Positions 38,902-47,311 of a DNA stretch of 61,059 bases are shown here, in pieces. Made by a program: the position numbers and the translations under genes. Below the pieces are notes generated by a model that saw only the letters and a list, made by a program, of their open reading frames with translations, was not told the origin of the DNA and ran no database searches. The first letter of the stretch is position 1. Every line of letters begins with the position of its first letter. The DNA comes from a virus: the IMG/VR virus record IMGVR_UViG_3300006754_005499, positions 1 to 61,059 of that record; one strand, given 5' to 3'.

Positions 38902-39566
38902 TTCTTCTTGAATACTCGGTATTTTTCTCGCATCTTATTGAGATTGTTAACGACCTGTTTTGTGTTCAGGCCCGTCAATTCTCTCATATACAAGTAAATA
39001 GCCTTTTTATTAAAAATTTCAATATCATCGGAGTTAGAAAGCAGTATTTTTACAGCCTCAAAAACCTTTCGTTCGTTTATTTTCATATTGGGACCGACAT
39101 CCCAACCTTGAATCTCTTCCCACAGATGTTCCCAAAATTCGTCTCTCTCGCGGTCAGCGGGGTACTCAATCGCGGCAGATAGATGAGTATGCTCTAGATT
39201 CTTTGATATGTCCTCGAAGTAAACTTCGCGCTTGTTTTGTTGTGCGGTCTTCTTTACCTTATGAATAAACCAATTTTTTGTAATAACACTAAAGTAAGAG
39301 AACGCCTTGGAGCCACGGTTTGGGTCGTACTTGTCCAGAATTGTTGTTAGCCATATTTTACACTCGTCACTTAGGCTTTCGATATTTGGTAAACTTGTAA
39401 ATTTATAAGTATAAATAATCTTGTCCACCATCTCACTAAAGGCGGGTTCGATATAGTGTATATAGAGCTCTGTGCGCACCTCTAAACTTTCTGTCGAGGC
39501 GTACCGAACAACTGCCTTTTCATGCTCCTCTGTAAAGTAGTACCTTTTAGTTCTCTTCTTCGGCAT
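38880..39566 (-). CDS. late-transcription sigma factor, T4 gp55-like
   Basis: A 228-aa sigma-70-related factor that should redirect host RNA polymerase to phage late promoters. Residues 79-103 (KYDPNRGSKAFSYFSVITKNWFIHKV) match the region 2 core-binding and -10 recognition segment of T4-type gp55 proteins. The C-terminal IYLYMRELTGLNTKQVVNNL fits the helix-turn-helix-like end of the family. The ATG at 39566 is chosen over the in-frame one at 39629 because a perfect AGGAGG (39573-39578) lies 6 nt before it and the overlap with the upstream gene falls to 20 nt. It lies directly upstream of the tail genes it presumably drives. Confidence 0.85.
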   Translation of the reverse strand: MPKKRTKRYYFTEEHEKAVVRYASTESLEVRTELYIHYIEPAFSEMVDKIIYTYKFTSLPNIESLSDECKIWLTTILDKYDPNRGSKAFSYFSVITKNWFIHKVKKTAQQNKREVYFEDISKNLEHTHLSAAIEYPADRERDEFWEHLWEEIQGWDVGPNMKINERKVFEAVKILLSNSDDIEIFNKKAIYLYMRELTGLNTKQVVNNLNKMREKYRVFKKKWDAGKI

Positions 39567-39903
39567 CGGAGCCCTCCTCTTGATCGGTCCCATATTGATA
39601 CCACTCCCACTCCGCAAACTCCTCCTCATCTTCTATGTTAAAGACTCTGCAGAAATCTTCAATGTTCTCCTTAATTTCACGGCTATGTATTAGGAGTCTC
39701 TCTAGCGTAGGCTCACCGTAAAATGTTTCTGATTCGTATATCTTTTTAAGATGAGAGCCGTATGCAATAATATTATATCTTAAATTACCGATATTGGTAT
39801 TTAAAAAACCATACTTTGTTAGCATCTGGTATAGATACCATAGCAAAAACGCGTTGGCTGTTGCACTCAAGGCTATAGCTATATATAAATAAATTTCATT
39901 CAT
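39547..39903 (-). CDS. small membrane protein with acidic cytoplasmic tail
   Basis: A 118-aa protein with one N-terminal transmembrane helix (residues about 3-26, IYLYIAIALSATANAFLLWYLY), a helical middle (FYGEPTLERLLIHSREIKENIEDF) and a very acidic C-terminus. Similar one-helix proteins with an FYG-x-x-T-L block occur in T4-like marine phages, as I recall them, without known function. An in-frame ATG at 39918 would add five residues, but neither start has a good ribosome site; 39903 gives an eight-base overlap with the upstream stop (ATGAATGA). The fold does not favour a holin, because the soluble part is far larger than the membrane part. Confidence 0.7.
   Translation of the reverse strand: MNEIYLYIAIALSATANAFLLWYLYQMLTKYGFLNTNIGNLRYNIIAYGSHLKKIYESETFYGEPTLERLLIHSREIKENIEDFCRVFNIEDEEEFAEWEWYQYGTDQEEGSDAEEEN
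39573..39578 (-). promoter_or_regulatory. ribosome binding site of the sigma-factor gene
   Basis: AGGAGG on the minus strand, 6 nt upstream of the ATG at 39566. It lies inside the end of the preceding gene and decides the start of the gp55-like gene. Confidence 0.7.
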
Positions 39904-40171
39904 TGGGTTCAACCACATATTCCTGCGAGGTCATATCTCTCTTTTGTTCTTTCAGTTCGTCACGTGAGTCTTCAATGAAGCGCCTGACCCGAGTACCAGA
40001 GGTATCGTTTGTTTCTGGGCGGAAAATCTTCGGGACGCTAAATATTTTAGTGATCGAGCCCTTTTCGGAGCACTTACTTATCTCACTGCACAACTGTGGC
40101 TTTTCACCAATTGGTAAGATTGCTTCGAGTATTTTCTCGCACTTAGTACACCTATAGTCGTACCGAGGCAT
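39896..40171 (-). CDS. FmdB-type zinc ribbon protein
   Basis: A 91-aa protein opening with MPRYDYRCTKCEKILE, the standard start of FmdB/CxxC regulatory proteins. C8 and C11 form the first zinc pair; C28 and C34 are the likely second pair, spaced wider than the usual C-P-x-C. The rest is charged and helical. Members are small nucleic-acid or regulatory proteins of unclear function and are found in many T4-like phages. It is coupled to its upstream neighbour by TAATG and lies two genes before the sigma factor, so a part in late transcription is possible but unproven. Confidence 0.8.
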   Translation of the reverse strand: MPRYDYRCTKCEKILEAILPIGEKPQLCSEISKCSEKGSITKIFSVPKIFRPETNDTSGTRVRRFIEDSRDELKEQKRDMTSQEYVVEPNE

Positions 40172-40383
40172 TAATCCTCAATCGGCTCATCCGTAGCAGC
40201 TTCGTGTAAAGCGTCGTCGAATTCGTCATCGAACTTTACCAAAGGCGGATTCGTGACAACAAGTCCTTCCTCAGAATTTGTGAAATCAAAGTCCTTCAGT
40301 GTAGGTACGATATCACTTTGCTCCATTAAAGACTTTTGCAACGCCATCATTACGGCGCCCATTGCTTGGTTAGATAGTTTCAT
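40171..40383 (-). CDS. small acidic protein of unknown function
   Basis: A 70-aa protein with a Met-rich amphipathic helix at the start (SNQAMGAVMMALQKSLMEQ) and an Asp/Glu-rich end. No domain recognised. AAGGA lies about 7 nt before the ATG, and the stop overlaps the zinc-ribbon gene by one base. Small acidic proteins near gp55 genes include the T4 co-activator gp33, but I see no gp33 sequence feature here. Confidence 0.65.
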   Translation of the reverse strand: MKLSNQAMGAVMMALQKSLMEQSDIVPTLKDFDFTNSEEGLVVTNPPLVKFDDEFDDALHEAATDEPIED

Positions 40384-40395
40384 TATTTTTCCTTT

Positions 40396-41361
40396 TTACC
40401 ATGTAAATGTTTTTTTATAGAACTTGACAATCTGTTCTATTTGCTTGTCAAAATTGATCTCTGGCTTCCAGCCCAACTTGCGAAGCTTATCATCATTCAA
40501 GGCATACCGGACGTCTTGTCCTTTTCTAGAATACGAGAAGTCCACACAGTCCTCCCACATTAAAGGTTGAGATGGTTCATCTCTGTAGTAAGCCATAATG
40601 ATCTTTTGAACTGTTTCAAGGTTGGTTTGTTCGAAGCCGCCGGCCACGTTGTAAATCTGATCGCTCTTGCCAGAATCAATTATAGCCAAAACAGCGCTAG
40701 CTGTGTCTCTAGCGTGTAACCAATTCCGGATCGGCTCACCGCTGTTGTGTAGTCTAATCTTCTTTGAGCGTCGCAAAAGTTTAACGGACAAAGGAATCAG
40801 CTTCTCTGGATATTGTCTTATACCGTAATTGTTAGTGGGTCTCAGGATAACGTACTTTATACCGTAGGTCCGGGCCCAAGCCTTTATAAGTAGATCGGCC
40901 GACGCTTTTGACGCAGAATAGGGATTGCTAGGGTTTAACAAATCCTCCTCAACGTGTTCCCCTTCGGTGATATCACCATACACTTCATCAGTACTAAAAT
41001 GGAAAAAGATGGGTGGTTGCTGGACGTTATTGGGCTTAACCTTTATTAAGTCTAACAAATTCTTAACGCCGTCTATATTGGATCTGATAAAATTTGTGCT
41101 ATCTACGATACTGTTGCCAACATGAGTCTCAGCAGCAATATTGATGACATAATCACAATCAGGGATATGTTTGAGATCACATATATCTTTCTCTTTGAAA
41201 AAGAAATTGTCATACTTCTTCTTCATCTTGTCTATGAATTGGCGGCTGCCAGCATATGTAAAATTATCTACTCCATATACTTGCCAGCCACGCTTTAAGC
41301 ATGCTTTCGTCACGTACGAGCCAATAAAGCCCGCACACCCTGTTATTACTACTAGCTTCAT
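40396..41361 (-). CDS. rmlB: dTDP-glucose 4,6-dehydratase-like enzyme
   Basis: A 321-aa extended short-chain dehydrogenase that should convert dTDP-glucose to the 4-keto-6-deoxy sugar. NAD-binding GCAGFIG is at residues 8-14. The dehydratase triad block STDEVYG places T124, D125 and E126 as catalytic residues, with Y148 and K152 in YSASK. RPTNNYGIRQYPEKLIPL is the RmlB signature. Length is slightly below the bacterial norm (about 350). It is the last gene of the glycan island and is separated from the next island gene by a 34-nt gap with a possible regulatory motif. The 4-keto product could feed the aminotransferase-like or reductase-like genes upstream. A UDP-sugar dehydratase is the main alternative. 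Confidence 0.85.
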   Translation of the reverse strand: MKLVVITGCAGFIGSYVTKACLKRGWQVYGVDNFTYAGSRQFIDKMKKKYDNFFFKEKDICDLKHIPDCDYVINIAAETHVGNSIVDSTNFIRSNIDGVKNLLDLIKVKPNNVQQPPIFFHFSTDEVYGDITEGEHVEEDLLNPSNPYSASKASADLLIKAWARTYGIKYVILRPTNNYGIRQYPEKLIPLSVKLLRRSKKIRLHNSGEPIRNWLHARDTASAVLAIIDSGKSDQIYNVAGGFEQTNLETVQKIIMAYYRDEPSQPLMWEDCVDFSYSRKGQDVRYALNDDKLRKLGWKPEINFDKQIEQIVKFYKKTFTW

Positions 41362-41395
41362 CTCTCTATTATACTGTTTTTTTTAAATTTGTTCA
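41362..41395 (-). promoter_or_regulatory. intergenic motif shared with 5505-5576
   Basis: This AT-rich gap upstream of the rmlB-like gene contains, on the minus strand, AAACAGTATAATAGAGA (41363-41379), which differs by one base from a stretch before the 317-aa virion gene at 5511-5527. It could be a phage promoter -10 element (TATAAT) or an extended ribosome site. The distance from TATAAT to the ATG is only 6 nt, which argues against a normal leader. Confidence 0.3.
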
Positions 41396-42364
41396 CTACT
41401 TTTCAATCTGGTCGGAAATCCACTTATAGGTTCTTTCCATTCCCACTCGTAGTGCTTGCGCCTCTATCGGTCCGACTTTGTCAGTGAATAAAGTGTTGTC
41501 CGAGTTGCGACCACGGACTCCCTCGGGGCCTGGAATGTTTTTTATCCCCAAATCCTTGCCGGATATTTCAATGGCCATCCTCGCGAACTCATTGATGGCA
41601 ATCATCTCCTCAGAACCAATATTCACGGGGCCCACAAAATCAGAGTCCATTAGACGGCGCGTCATATCAAGGCATTCATCAATATAAAGAAAGGACCGAG
41701 TTTGTTTACCATCCCCCCACACTTCGATCTGTGTGCTATCAGGCGCAAGGGCGACCTTTCTACAGAAAGCGGCGGGGGCCTTTTCACGGCCGCCGTCCCA
41801 TGTCCCTTCCGGGCCAAAAATGTTATGATAGCGTGCTATCCGCACTGTTAAACCGTAGTTCTTAGCAAAAGCCAGATAAAGACGCTCGCTAAAAAGCTTT
41901 TCCCACCCATATTCACTATCAGGTGACGCCGGGTAGGCCGAATCCTCAACACATTTGGGATTGTCCGGATCCATTTGATTGTATTCGGGATACATACAGG
42001 CAGACGAGGAATAAAATACTCTTTTTATACCCTTATCCACGCACTGACCCACAATGTTAAGATTAATCAATGCAGAGTTGTGCATTATATTTGCGTCGTT
42101 CTCCCCTGTAAAGATAAACCCTGCACCGCCCATGTCTGCGGCAAACTGATATACCTCATCAATATCCTCCGAGACCACCTCATCACACAATCGCGGGTCT
42201 TTAAGATCTCCAAGGATAAACTCATCCGCAACTTCAGCGCAGTTGAAATAATCATGTTCTTTGACATCGACGCCACGAACCCAATGACCTTCTGATTTCA
42301 ACCGCTTTACCATGGCTCCCCCAATGAAGCCGCCAGCGCCACAAACTAGTATTCTCTTGCTCAT
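41396..42364 (-). CDS. GDP-mannose 3,5-epimerase
   Basis: A 322-aa enzyme predicted to convert GDP-D-mannose to GDP-L-galactose (and GDP-L-gulose), known mainly from plant vitamin C synthesis and some bacteria. The match to the plant enzyme is strong along the whole length: AADMGGAGFI, SSACMYPE, GTWDGGREKAPAAFCRK, GDGKQTRSF and GPEGVRGRNSDN. Catalytic residues equivalent to Arabidopsis C145, Y174, K178 and K217 are C123, Y152, K156 and K195. NAD-binding is GAGGFIG near the start. The ATG at 42364 is chosen over one at 42412 because GAGGAG lies 7 nt upstream and the overlap with the dehydrogenase gene disappears. No GDP-fucose synthesis genes accompany it here. Confidence 0.88.
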   Translation of the reverse strand: MSKRILVCGAGGFIGGAMVKRLKSEGHWVRGVDVKEHDYFNCAEVADEFILGDLKDPRLCDEVVSEDIDEVYQFAADMGGAGFIFTGENDANIMHNSALINLNIVGQCVDKGIKRVFYSSSACMYPEYNQMDPDNPKCVEDSAYPASPDSEYGWEKLFSERLYLAFAKNYGLTVRIARYHNIFGPEGTWDGGREKAPAAFCRKVALAPDSTQIEVWGDGKQTRSFLYIDECLDMTRRLMDSDFVGPVNIGSEEMIAINEFARMAIEISGKDLGIKNIPGPEGVRGRNSDNTLFTDKVGPIEAQALRVGMERTYKWISDQIEK

Positions 42365-42365
42365 C

Positions 42366-43469
42366 TTATCTCTCCTCATATTCAAACAAGTTGCCATATT
42401 TTTCAGAAACACTCTGAATAACTGCTTTTCTTTCTCTAATCTTTACGTTGAAGCCTCTTCTGGCTACCCCGGCTGCGAAAGCTAGCTGCTGGGACTCGAT
42501 AATCATTGTCGACTGCGGTTTGTAAGTCACACACTCAAACACTATCTGTTCATCGTTGTCATTGTTTTTTACGAACTCCTCTATTTGGAAATCTAGATGC
42601 CGCTCGTTAACCTCATCTGAAGCTATGCTTATAAGGGCGCTCATATCTTTGTCTTTTGCACAGAGGGCAAAAGCACGATTGTCTCTTGGAAAACAAGGCC
42701 CTCCATACCCATAGCCGTAACCTAGGTATTTAGAACCTATTCTGCTATCACCACCAATCGCTTTTAAAACAACTTTCGGATCTCCATCGTAACTCTTAAC
42801 GATGTCACCGACCATATTAGCATAGGATATCTTGGTTGTTAAGAAGCAGTTTAGTGCAATCTTGGTTATCTCCGCCTCAGTGCACGACATCCTATTAAAC
42901 TTTGGTCCACTCTTAGTAACCTTTTCGTAGACCTGTTGTATTGAATCCCCTGCCTGTTTGGTTCCTTCTCCTATCAGTATTATGTCCGGGTTTAACTGGT
43001 CCTTGATAATTGTACCTTGCGCTATAAACTCTGGGTTATAGCTAACTGTGTAACCATATTGGCTGATCTCTTCAGTAACCCTTTCGCAGTATCCAGGCAT
43101 CACAGTGCAGCAAACAACAAAATGCTTGTTGCTCACGGTGCCATAAGACTTTACCTTCTCAACAACAGAATCTACTTGGGAGTGATCGTATCTACCGTTA
43201 TCCAAAGAGGGGGTGGCCACGATTACAAAGATTAAATCAGAAAACCGTAGCGCTTCTTCGACACTCGTTGAAGCTTTAAAATTTTTGCAGCTCCGTAAAA
43301 GTTCTTCGACCCCTTCTTCATCACTATTAAGTGTTCTTGAGTTTACTTTATCGATGTATTCTTGGCTAATATCAACACCTAAGACGTTATAGCCAGCCTT
43401 CTCCAGAGTCAAGGAAAAACATATTCCCAATTTTCCAATGCCAATAACCGATATATTTTTCATACTCAT
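42366..43469 (-). CDS. UDP-sugar (UDP-glucose or UDP-ManNAc) 6-dehydrogenase
   Basis: A 367-aa nucleotide-sugar dehydrogenase that makes a uronic acid donor with two NAD+ per cycle. The N-terminus has the GIGKLG dinucleotide fold; ATPSL and YNPEF blocks are family features; the catalytic cysteine is C259 in YGGPCFPRD, with K213 as the likely lysine partner. The C-terminal VTYKP block is kept but degenerate after it, and the protein is shorter than usual (about 390-430). The substrate cannot be told from sequence: the island encodes a UDP-GlcNAc 2-epimerase, so UDP-ManNAc is as likely as UDP-glucose. Overlaps the upstream methyltransferase stop (ATGA). Confidence 0.85.
   Translation of the reverse strand: MSMKNISVIGIGKLGICFSLTLEKAGYNVLGVDISQEYIDKVNSRTLNSDEEGVEELLRSCKNFKASTSVEEALRFSDLIFVIVATPSLDNGRYDHSQVDSVVEKVKSYGTVSNKHFVVCCTVMPGYCERVTEEISQYGYTVSYNPEFIAQGTIIKDQLNPDIILIGEGTKQAGDSIQQVYEKVTKSGPKFNRMSCTEAEITKIALNCFLTTKISYANMVGDIVKSYDGDPKVVLKAIGGDSRIGSKYLGYGYGYGGPCFPRDNRAFALCAKDKDMSALISIASDEVNERHLDFQIEEFVKNNDNDEQIVFECVTYKPQSTMIIESQQLAFAAGVARRGFNVKIRERKAVIQSVSEKYGNLFEYEER
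42372..42377 (-). promoter_or_regulatory. ribosome binding site of the epimerase gene
   Basis: GAGGAG on the minus strand, 7 nt before the ATG at 42364. It lies within the last codons of the dehydrogenase gene and fixes the epimerase start. Confidence 0.65.
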
Positions 43470-44290
43470 TTCAACCTACATTTCGCTAAAAAATGCCAAC
43501 CTATCTCTTCGCACATCTCTTTATATTGAAAAGAGGTCATGTTCTTAAACTCATCCCTCACCACATATTTTTTATTTATATAATTTGGTATATCAAACTT
43601 AAAAACGTGGTCCTTTCTTAGTTCCAAAATTTCAAAATCCGAGAGCATCTTTTCCATCCCGGAACGCGTGTATGTTATTGCTCTTGGACAATTTAATTGC
43701 GCTTCAGCATAGTACTGTATAACTTCGTTGGACTTGGAAAAATCAACTGTTTCGCTTTGATACATAAAATCAAACAACTTAAAGCTATACTTAGCATAAA
43801 CCATTAGCCGAAGTTCTCCACTCTTCTTCAACACTCTGTGGGCGCTGTCTATTATCTTTTGTGGATACTCAGAGTGGTGTATAACACCAAATGAATAAAC
43901 AAGGTCAAACTTGTCTTTAATCTTGTTATTCTCTAATAGCTCTGACAAGTTCTCTGCATTTCCTAGAATAAAGTTCGCCTGTAGCCCGTACACGTCAAAT
44001 CTCTTCCTGCACAGATCTAGGCTCTCTTGAGATAACTCGATAACTGTTAAGTTGGCACCATTTCGAGCGAAGTTTATGCTATCGGTACCAATGCCACACC
44101 CAATTTCTAAAACATTTTTAGCCGTCCATTTTTCAAACTCTGCAAATTGGGGGATGTGCGGCTCGACAAAGTATTTTCTTTTTTCAACTTCGTCGAAATA
44201 TTCTTTGGTGCCGATATTCTTATCCGAATGCTTGATATTGCAAGGCCTTTTATTCCAATAGTCCTTGATCTCTTCCATCAACATAGGCAT
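43466..44290 (-). CDS. class I SAM-dependent methyltransferase
   Basis: A 274-aa methyltransferase. Motif [13 protein letters not shown] (residues 60-71), an acidic motif II (LTVIELSQ), and motif [12 protein letters not shown] followed by [16 protein letters not shown] place it among the Methyltransf_11/UbiE-like enzymes that methylate small molecules and sugars. Residues 1-45 form a family-typical lead (YWNKRPCN). It begins by TAATG overlap with the NAD synthetase gene. Part of its DNA is strikingly AT-rich: I count 62 G+C in the 180 bases 43561-43740. A sugar O-methyltransferase acting on the island's product is the likely role. Confidence 0.8.
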   Translation of the reverse strand: MPMLMEEIKDYWNKRPCNIKHSDKNIGTKEYFDEVEKRKYFVEPHIPQFAEFEKWTAKNVLEIGCGIGTDSINFARNGANLTVIELSQESLDLCRKRFDVYGLQANFILGNAENLSELLENNKIKDKFDLVYSFGVIHHSEYPQKIIDSAHRVLKKSGELRLMVYAKYSFKLFDFMYQSETVDFSKSNEVIQYYAEAQLNCPRAITYTRSGMEKMLSDFEILELRKDHVFKFDIPNYINKKYVVRDEFKNMTSFQYKEMCEEIGWHFLAKCRLK

Positions 44291-45048
44291 TATACATTCA
44301 ACCTGAAAATTGGAATCGGGTTCATCTTATGGGAATTCCTTTTGTTGAAGTGTCTGTAGACTTCAAGAACCTCTTTCTCCCTTCCCGTCATATCCTCTGG
44401 GGCTTTTTCGGTTTCCATAGCCCATTCCAACTCTTCATAAGACGCCCCAATTTGCTCTTCGTCAGTCCTGTCATCTTCCCACAGGCCATCAGTGGGAGGC
44501 GCTGCTATGATCCTTGGGTTCACTTCCAGTTCTTTCGCCAGTCGTCGTACCTGAGTTTTTGTAAGGTCTGCTATCGGGCTTACGTCCACACCCCCGTCTC
44601 CGTATTTGGTGTAAAAACCAACGCCAAAGTCCTCCACTTTGTTCCCGGTACCAACCACGATTCCTTTGTTATTTGCCGCGGCGAAGTAAAGTATCATCAT
44701 TCTCATGCGCGCCTTCGAATTAGCCTCAGCTAACTTGCTCGTACCAAGGTGGTCCGTGACGCCGGTAAGGAAAGAATCAAACGCGTCGGTAGCATCGATC
44801 TTCAAAGAAGACACATTCACATATTTCTCTGTCAACTCCTGGCAGTGTAGTTCCGACAAGCTAGTATTGACTGGTTTAGAGTTTATTGGCATATTTAAGA
44901 CAAGTGTCTCTAATCCAGTTTGAGCGCACAGAGTGGAAACAACAGCAGAATCTACACCTCCTGAAACACCGACCACAAAACAACTTAACCCGCTCTGCTC
45001 TAGGTAATCCTGCAACCATTTGGAAATTTCCGTTTTCAGTCCATTCAT
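44290..45048 (-). CDS. nadE: NH3-dependent NAD+ synthetase
   Basis: A 252-aa ATP-pyrophosphatase that amidates nicotinate adenine dinucleotide to NAD+. The PP-loop SGGVDS (29-34) binds [24 protein letters not shown] and [16 protein letters not shown] are the NadE-specific blocks, and [18 protein letters not shown] the C-terminal substrate loop. Length equals ammonia-dependent NadE; no glutaminase domain is present. The ATG at 45048 is chosen because it overlaps the fucosyltransferase stop as ATGA. It stands inside the sugar genes, several of which consume or hold NAD+, so local cofactor supply is one explanation; rescue from host NAD-depleting defence is another. Confidence 0.9.
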   Translation of the reverse strand: MNGLKTEISKWLQDYLEQSGLSCFVVGVSGGVDSAVVSTLCAQTGLETLVLNMPINSKPVNTSLSELHCQELTEKYVNVSSLKIDATDAFDSFLTGVTDHLGTSKLAEANSKARMRMMILYFAAANNKGIVVGTGNKVEDFGVGFYTKYGDGGVDVSPIADLTKTQVRRLAKELEVNPRIIAAPPTDGLWEDDRTDEEQIGASYEELEWAMETEKAPEDMTGREKEVLEVYRHFNKRNSHKMNPIPIFRLNV

Positions 45049-45920
45049 ACTAGTTCCCATCTATCGGGGTAAAACCCGTTTTCTACTCTTCCGTCATCAG
45101 GTACAGTATAATTTTTTGGTGCAATCACTTTCTTACCTTCTTTTTCATTTAGGAATGCAGCCCAATAACCAAAAGAGGTCATGTGTGTGGTTATATGATG
45201 ATCACAATTCTTCATAATTGCAAAATCCTGTATATCTGTTTGCTCCTCACAAAACAAAAATCTGCCTTCGTCCAAATTCTGCTTGCACCAAGCAATATCT
45301 GTTTGGTTATTACTCATTCCTGCGCGGCTGCCTCCTGAAAATACCAAGAATCTACAATTAATATTATCAAACTGTTCAATGGCTTTAAAGAAATATCTGC
45401 CAAAAATGCTCTCTTCAGACAACGTATCTGCAGGTCCATAATAGTTTGCGTAATCAGGATTAGTGCCATCTGTTAGATCGCCGCGGCGTATGTGCACGCT
45501 CACGATCTTCTCATTCCTGGTCTTGAGGCTTGCTAGGTATTCCTCTGCATATTCATCTAACTCTTTTCTCAACCGTAAATCAGCACGAACAGTTTTTTCG
45601 TGTTTAGCAAAGTATTGATAATTTTGAAAATACCCCGCAAGATCGGTGTTATCGCCTATCTGAAATACCTGAGGCCAATACGCAGCGTGGTGAGGTTCTG
45701 TAAAACGGAATCTTAGAGAGCGGTAATCTTCGTCAGTCAGGAAATCACACCCAATGTTAAACTCTGTAAGCTGACAACGTTGGTTTTGCCACACAACCTG
45801 CTCCGGATCTGGGATCTTCATCTCATATCCGGTTTCTAATGATACACTCCTCAACGCAGCATATTGAAAAAGCTGGTTGCCCAGCCTACCAAAATTTCCT
45901 AATTGCGTATATGTGATCAT
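45045..45920 (-). CDS. GT11 glycosyltransferase (alpha-1,2-fucosyltransferase family)
   Basis: A 291-aa enzyme of the GT11 family. GRLGNQLFQYAALR (11-24) is the N-terminal signature; HIRRGD (143-148) is the GDP-sugar-binding motif shared by fucosyltransferases; the late FSGGS and TSFGYWAAFL (248-257) blocks complete the pattern. It should transfer L-fucose or a close GDP-L-sugar to a galactose or similar acceptor. The island lacks GDP-fucose synthesis but has a GDP-mannose 3,5-epimerase, whose product GDP-L-galactose is 6-hydroxy-GDP-L-fucose. The start at 45920 overlaps the upstream stop as ATGA; the frame opens 24 nt earlier. Confidence 0.85.
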   Translation of the reverse strand: MITYTQLGNFGRLGNQLFQYAALRSVSLETGYEMKIPDPEQVVWQNQRCQLTEFNIGCDFLTDEDYRSLRFRFTEPHHAAYWPQVFQIGDNTDLAGYFQNYQYFAKHEKTVRADLRLRKELDEYAEEYLASLKTRNEKIVSVHIRRGDLTDGTNPDYANYYGPADTLSEESIFGRYFFKAIEQFDNINCRFLVFSGGSRAGMSNNQTDIAWCKQNLDEGRFLFCEEQTDIQDFAIMKNCDHHITTHMTSFGYWAAFLNEKEGKKVIAPKNYTVPDDGRVENGFYPDRWELV

Positions 45921-47305
45921 GGGGTACCCAAAACCTCCTCCCACACGCTGCTTATCCGGGCGTCGTCATTGAATTTGTTGAAGTTTTCTCTGCTTTTAAG
46001 CTTAAACTTATTGAGAGATCTAGTATTCAATGTTAAAATTCCATTAAGTGCTGCGGCGAACGTATCCACGTCGTAAGTTTCCACAATTGCGCCCGATTCA
46101 TCATCAATAAAATCCCATGCAATACATCGGTCAAATGAGACGGTCGGGGTACCGTGGGCGGCCGCCTCCGGTATGGTGCGCGGCATCGCATCCTCTAAGG
46201 TAGTACACGCGTACACGTCCGCCGCTAACAAAACATCAGTCACCCCTTGCTGACCAAGGAGCCCTGCTCCAAAAAATTGCAATTTCTTTGGTAAGAATGC
46301 CTTGCACTTTTCAAAGTCTTCAAGATTACCTACCAAATAAAACGCAGTTTCTTGCATCTGCTCTTCGGAAAAATATTTCTTTTCTAAAAGGTGTAACGAA
46401 TCCATATAGTATTTAAAACCCTTGCGAGGCAACAAAGGATCATAGCCTGACCACACACAAATATTTTTCAAATCTTGGCCAGTGACGGAACGCAGACCCT
46501 TCAATATCTTTTTTTTCTTCTTCCGCTTAAGTTTCAAAAATTCATTATTAGGCAAATCACTAGAACCTACGTTCTTCAAGGGAATGATATAATGAGGGAG
46601 TTCTTTAAGTAAAAAGCTACTTTGAGATTGACGCTTTGCATATGTTGCCGGCAAACATATTTTTACGCGATCGCTGTTTTTTACCAAATCCAAACTTAGA
46701 AACTTTCTCATCTCCTCAAACTGTATCTCAGGAAAATTTGCACCAATGGGCCCCGCAGATGGATCGGCTTTTAGTTGATGTACAAATTCGCAATTATAAC
46801 ACCCACTCTCAAATTTATACTTATCGCAACGCGCTTCCTCTGGATAAGAACACAGCCCCGTATGGGTATTATGAACTAACCCATAAATAATCAATTGTGA
46901 ATCAAAGTGTTCCATAATTTTAGCGGCCAACCGAAAATCTAAATCACTCTTGTCTGCCAGAATGATATTTTTGTGCTTAGGAAGTTTAGTAACATCAATC
47001 TCATCAATATAGGGTTGCGAGTGGAGCGGATCTGTTTCCTCATGCCCGTGTAAATGTAGAACTGAATATCTGAATCTAGGATTCACTAGTGGTGCTGGCA
47101 GAATCTGGCTCACGTTATACAAACTTTCTCTTTCAAAGATAGCGCCTTCGGTGCACAAATATGCGCAGTCTCTCTTAAGAGTCTCCTGAAAGTATTTAAA
47201 AACCTGAAAGAGACCATGATTGTCTGAGCCTGCATAGTTATCAGTTCGACTTATGAATATCGTGTCAAACTCTTCATTAGACATGTCGTTAATGCTATTT
47301 ATCAC
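45917..47305 (-). CDS. GT4-type glycosyltransferase
   Basis: A 462-aa GT-B fold enzyme. The C-terminal half carries VWSGYDPLLPRKG, YLVGN, and LEDAMPRTIPEAAAHGTPTVSF, the E/D-x7-E nucleotide-sugar site with Asp in place of the first Glu. The first half has Cys residues (CSYPEEARCDKYKFESGC) that look like a small metal site, unusual for GT4. The first codon may be a GTG at 47305; an in-frame ATG at 47284 is the alternative and neither has a good ribosome site. A run of eight A residues within a Lys stretch (RKKKKKI, near 46505-46520) forms an A-AAA-AAG slippery heptamer. Confidence 0.8.
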   Translation of the reverse strand: MINSINDMSNEEFDTIFISRTDNYAGSDNHGLFQVFKYFQETLKRDCAYLCTEGAIFERESLYNVSQILPAPLVNPRFRYSVLHLHGHEETDPLHSQPYIDEIDVTKLPKHKNIILADKSDLDFRLAAKIMEHFDSQLIIYGLVHNTHTGLCSYPEEARCDKYKFESGCYNCEFVHQLKADPSAGPIGANFPEIQFEEMRKFLSLDLVKNSDRVKICLPATYAKRQSQSSFLLKELPHYIIPLKNVGSSDLPNNEFLKLKRKKKKKILKGLRSVTGQDLKNICVWSGYDPLLPRKGFKYYMDSLHLLEKKYFSEEQMQETAFYLVGNLEDFEKCKAFLPKKLQFFGAGLLGQQGVTDVLLAADVYACTTLEDAMPRTIPEAAAHGTPTVSFDRCIAWDFIDDESGAIVETYDVDTFAAALNGILTLNTRSLNKFKLKSRENFNKFNDDARISSVWEEVLGTP

Positions 47306-47311
47306 CTGTTT

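Noticed and set aside
43573-43580. Exact TATAAATA on the minus strand
   Set aside because: It lies in the coding part of an AT-rich methyltransferase gene about 100 nt before the next start; likely chance in such sequence.
44290-45048. Sugar amidotransferase (ExsB/WbpG-like PP-loop enzyme) in place of NadE
   Set aside because: The [13 protein letters not shown] and PPTDGLW blocks are specific to NAD synthetase and lacking in the amidotransferases.
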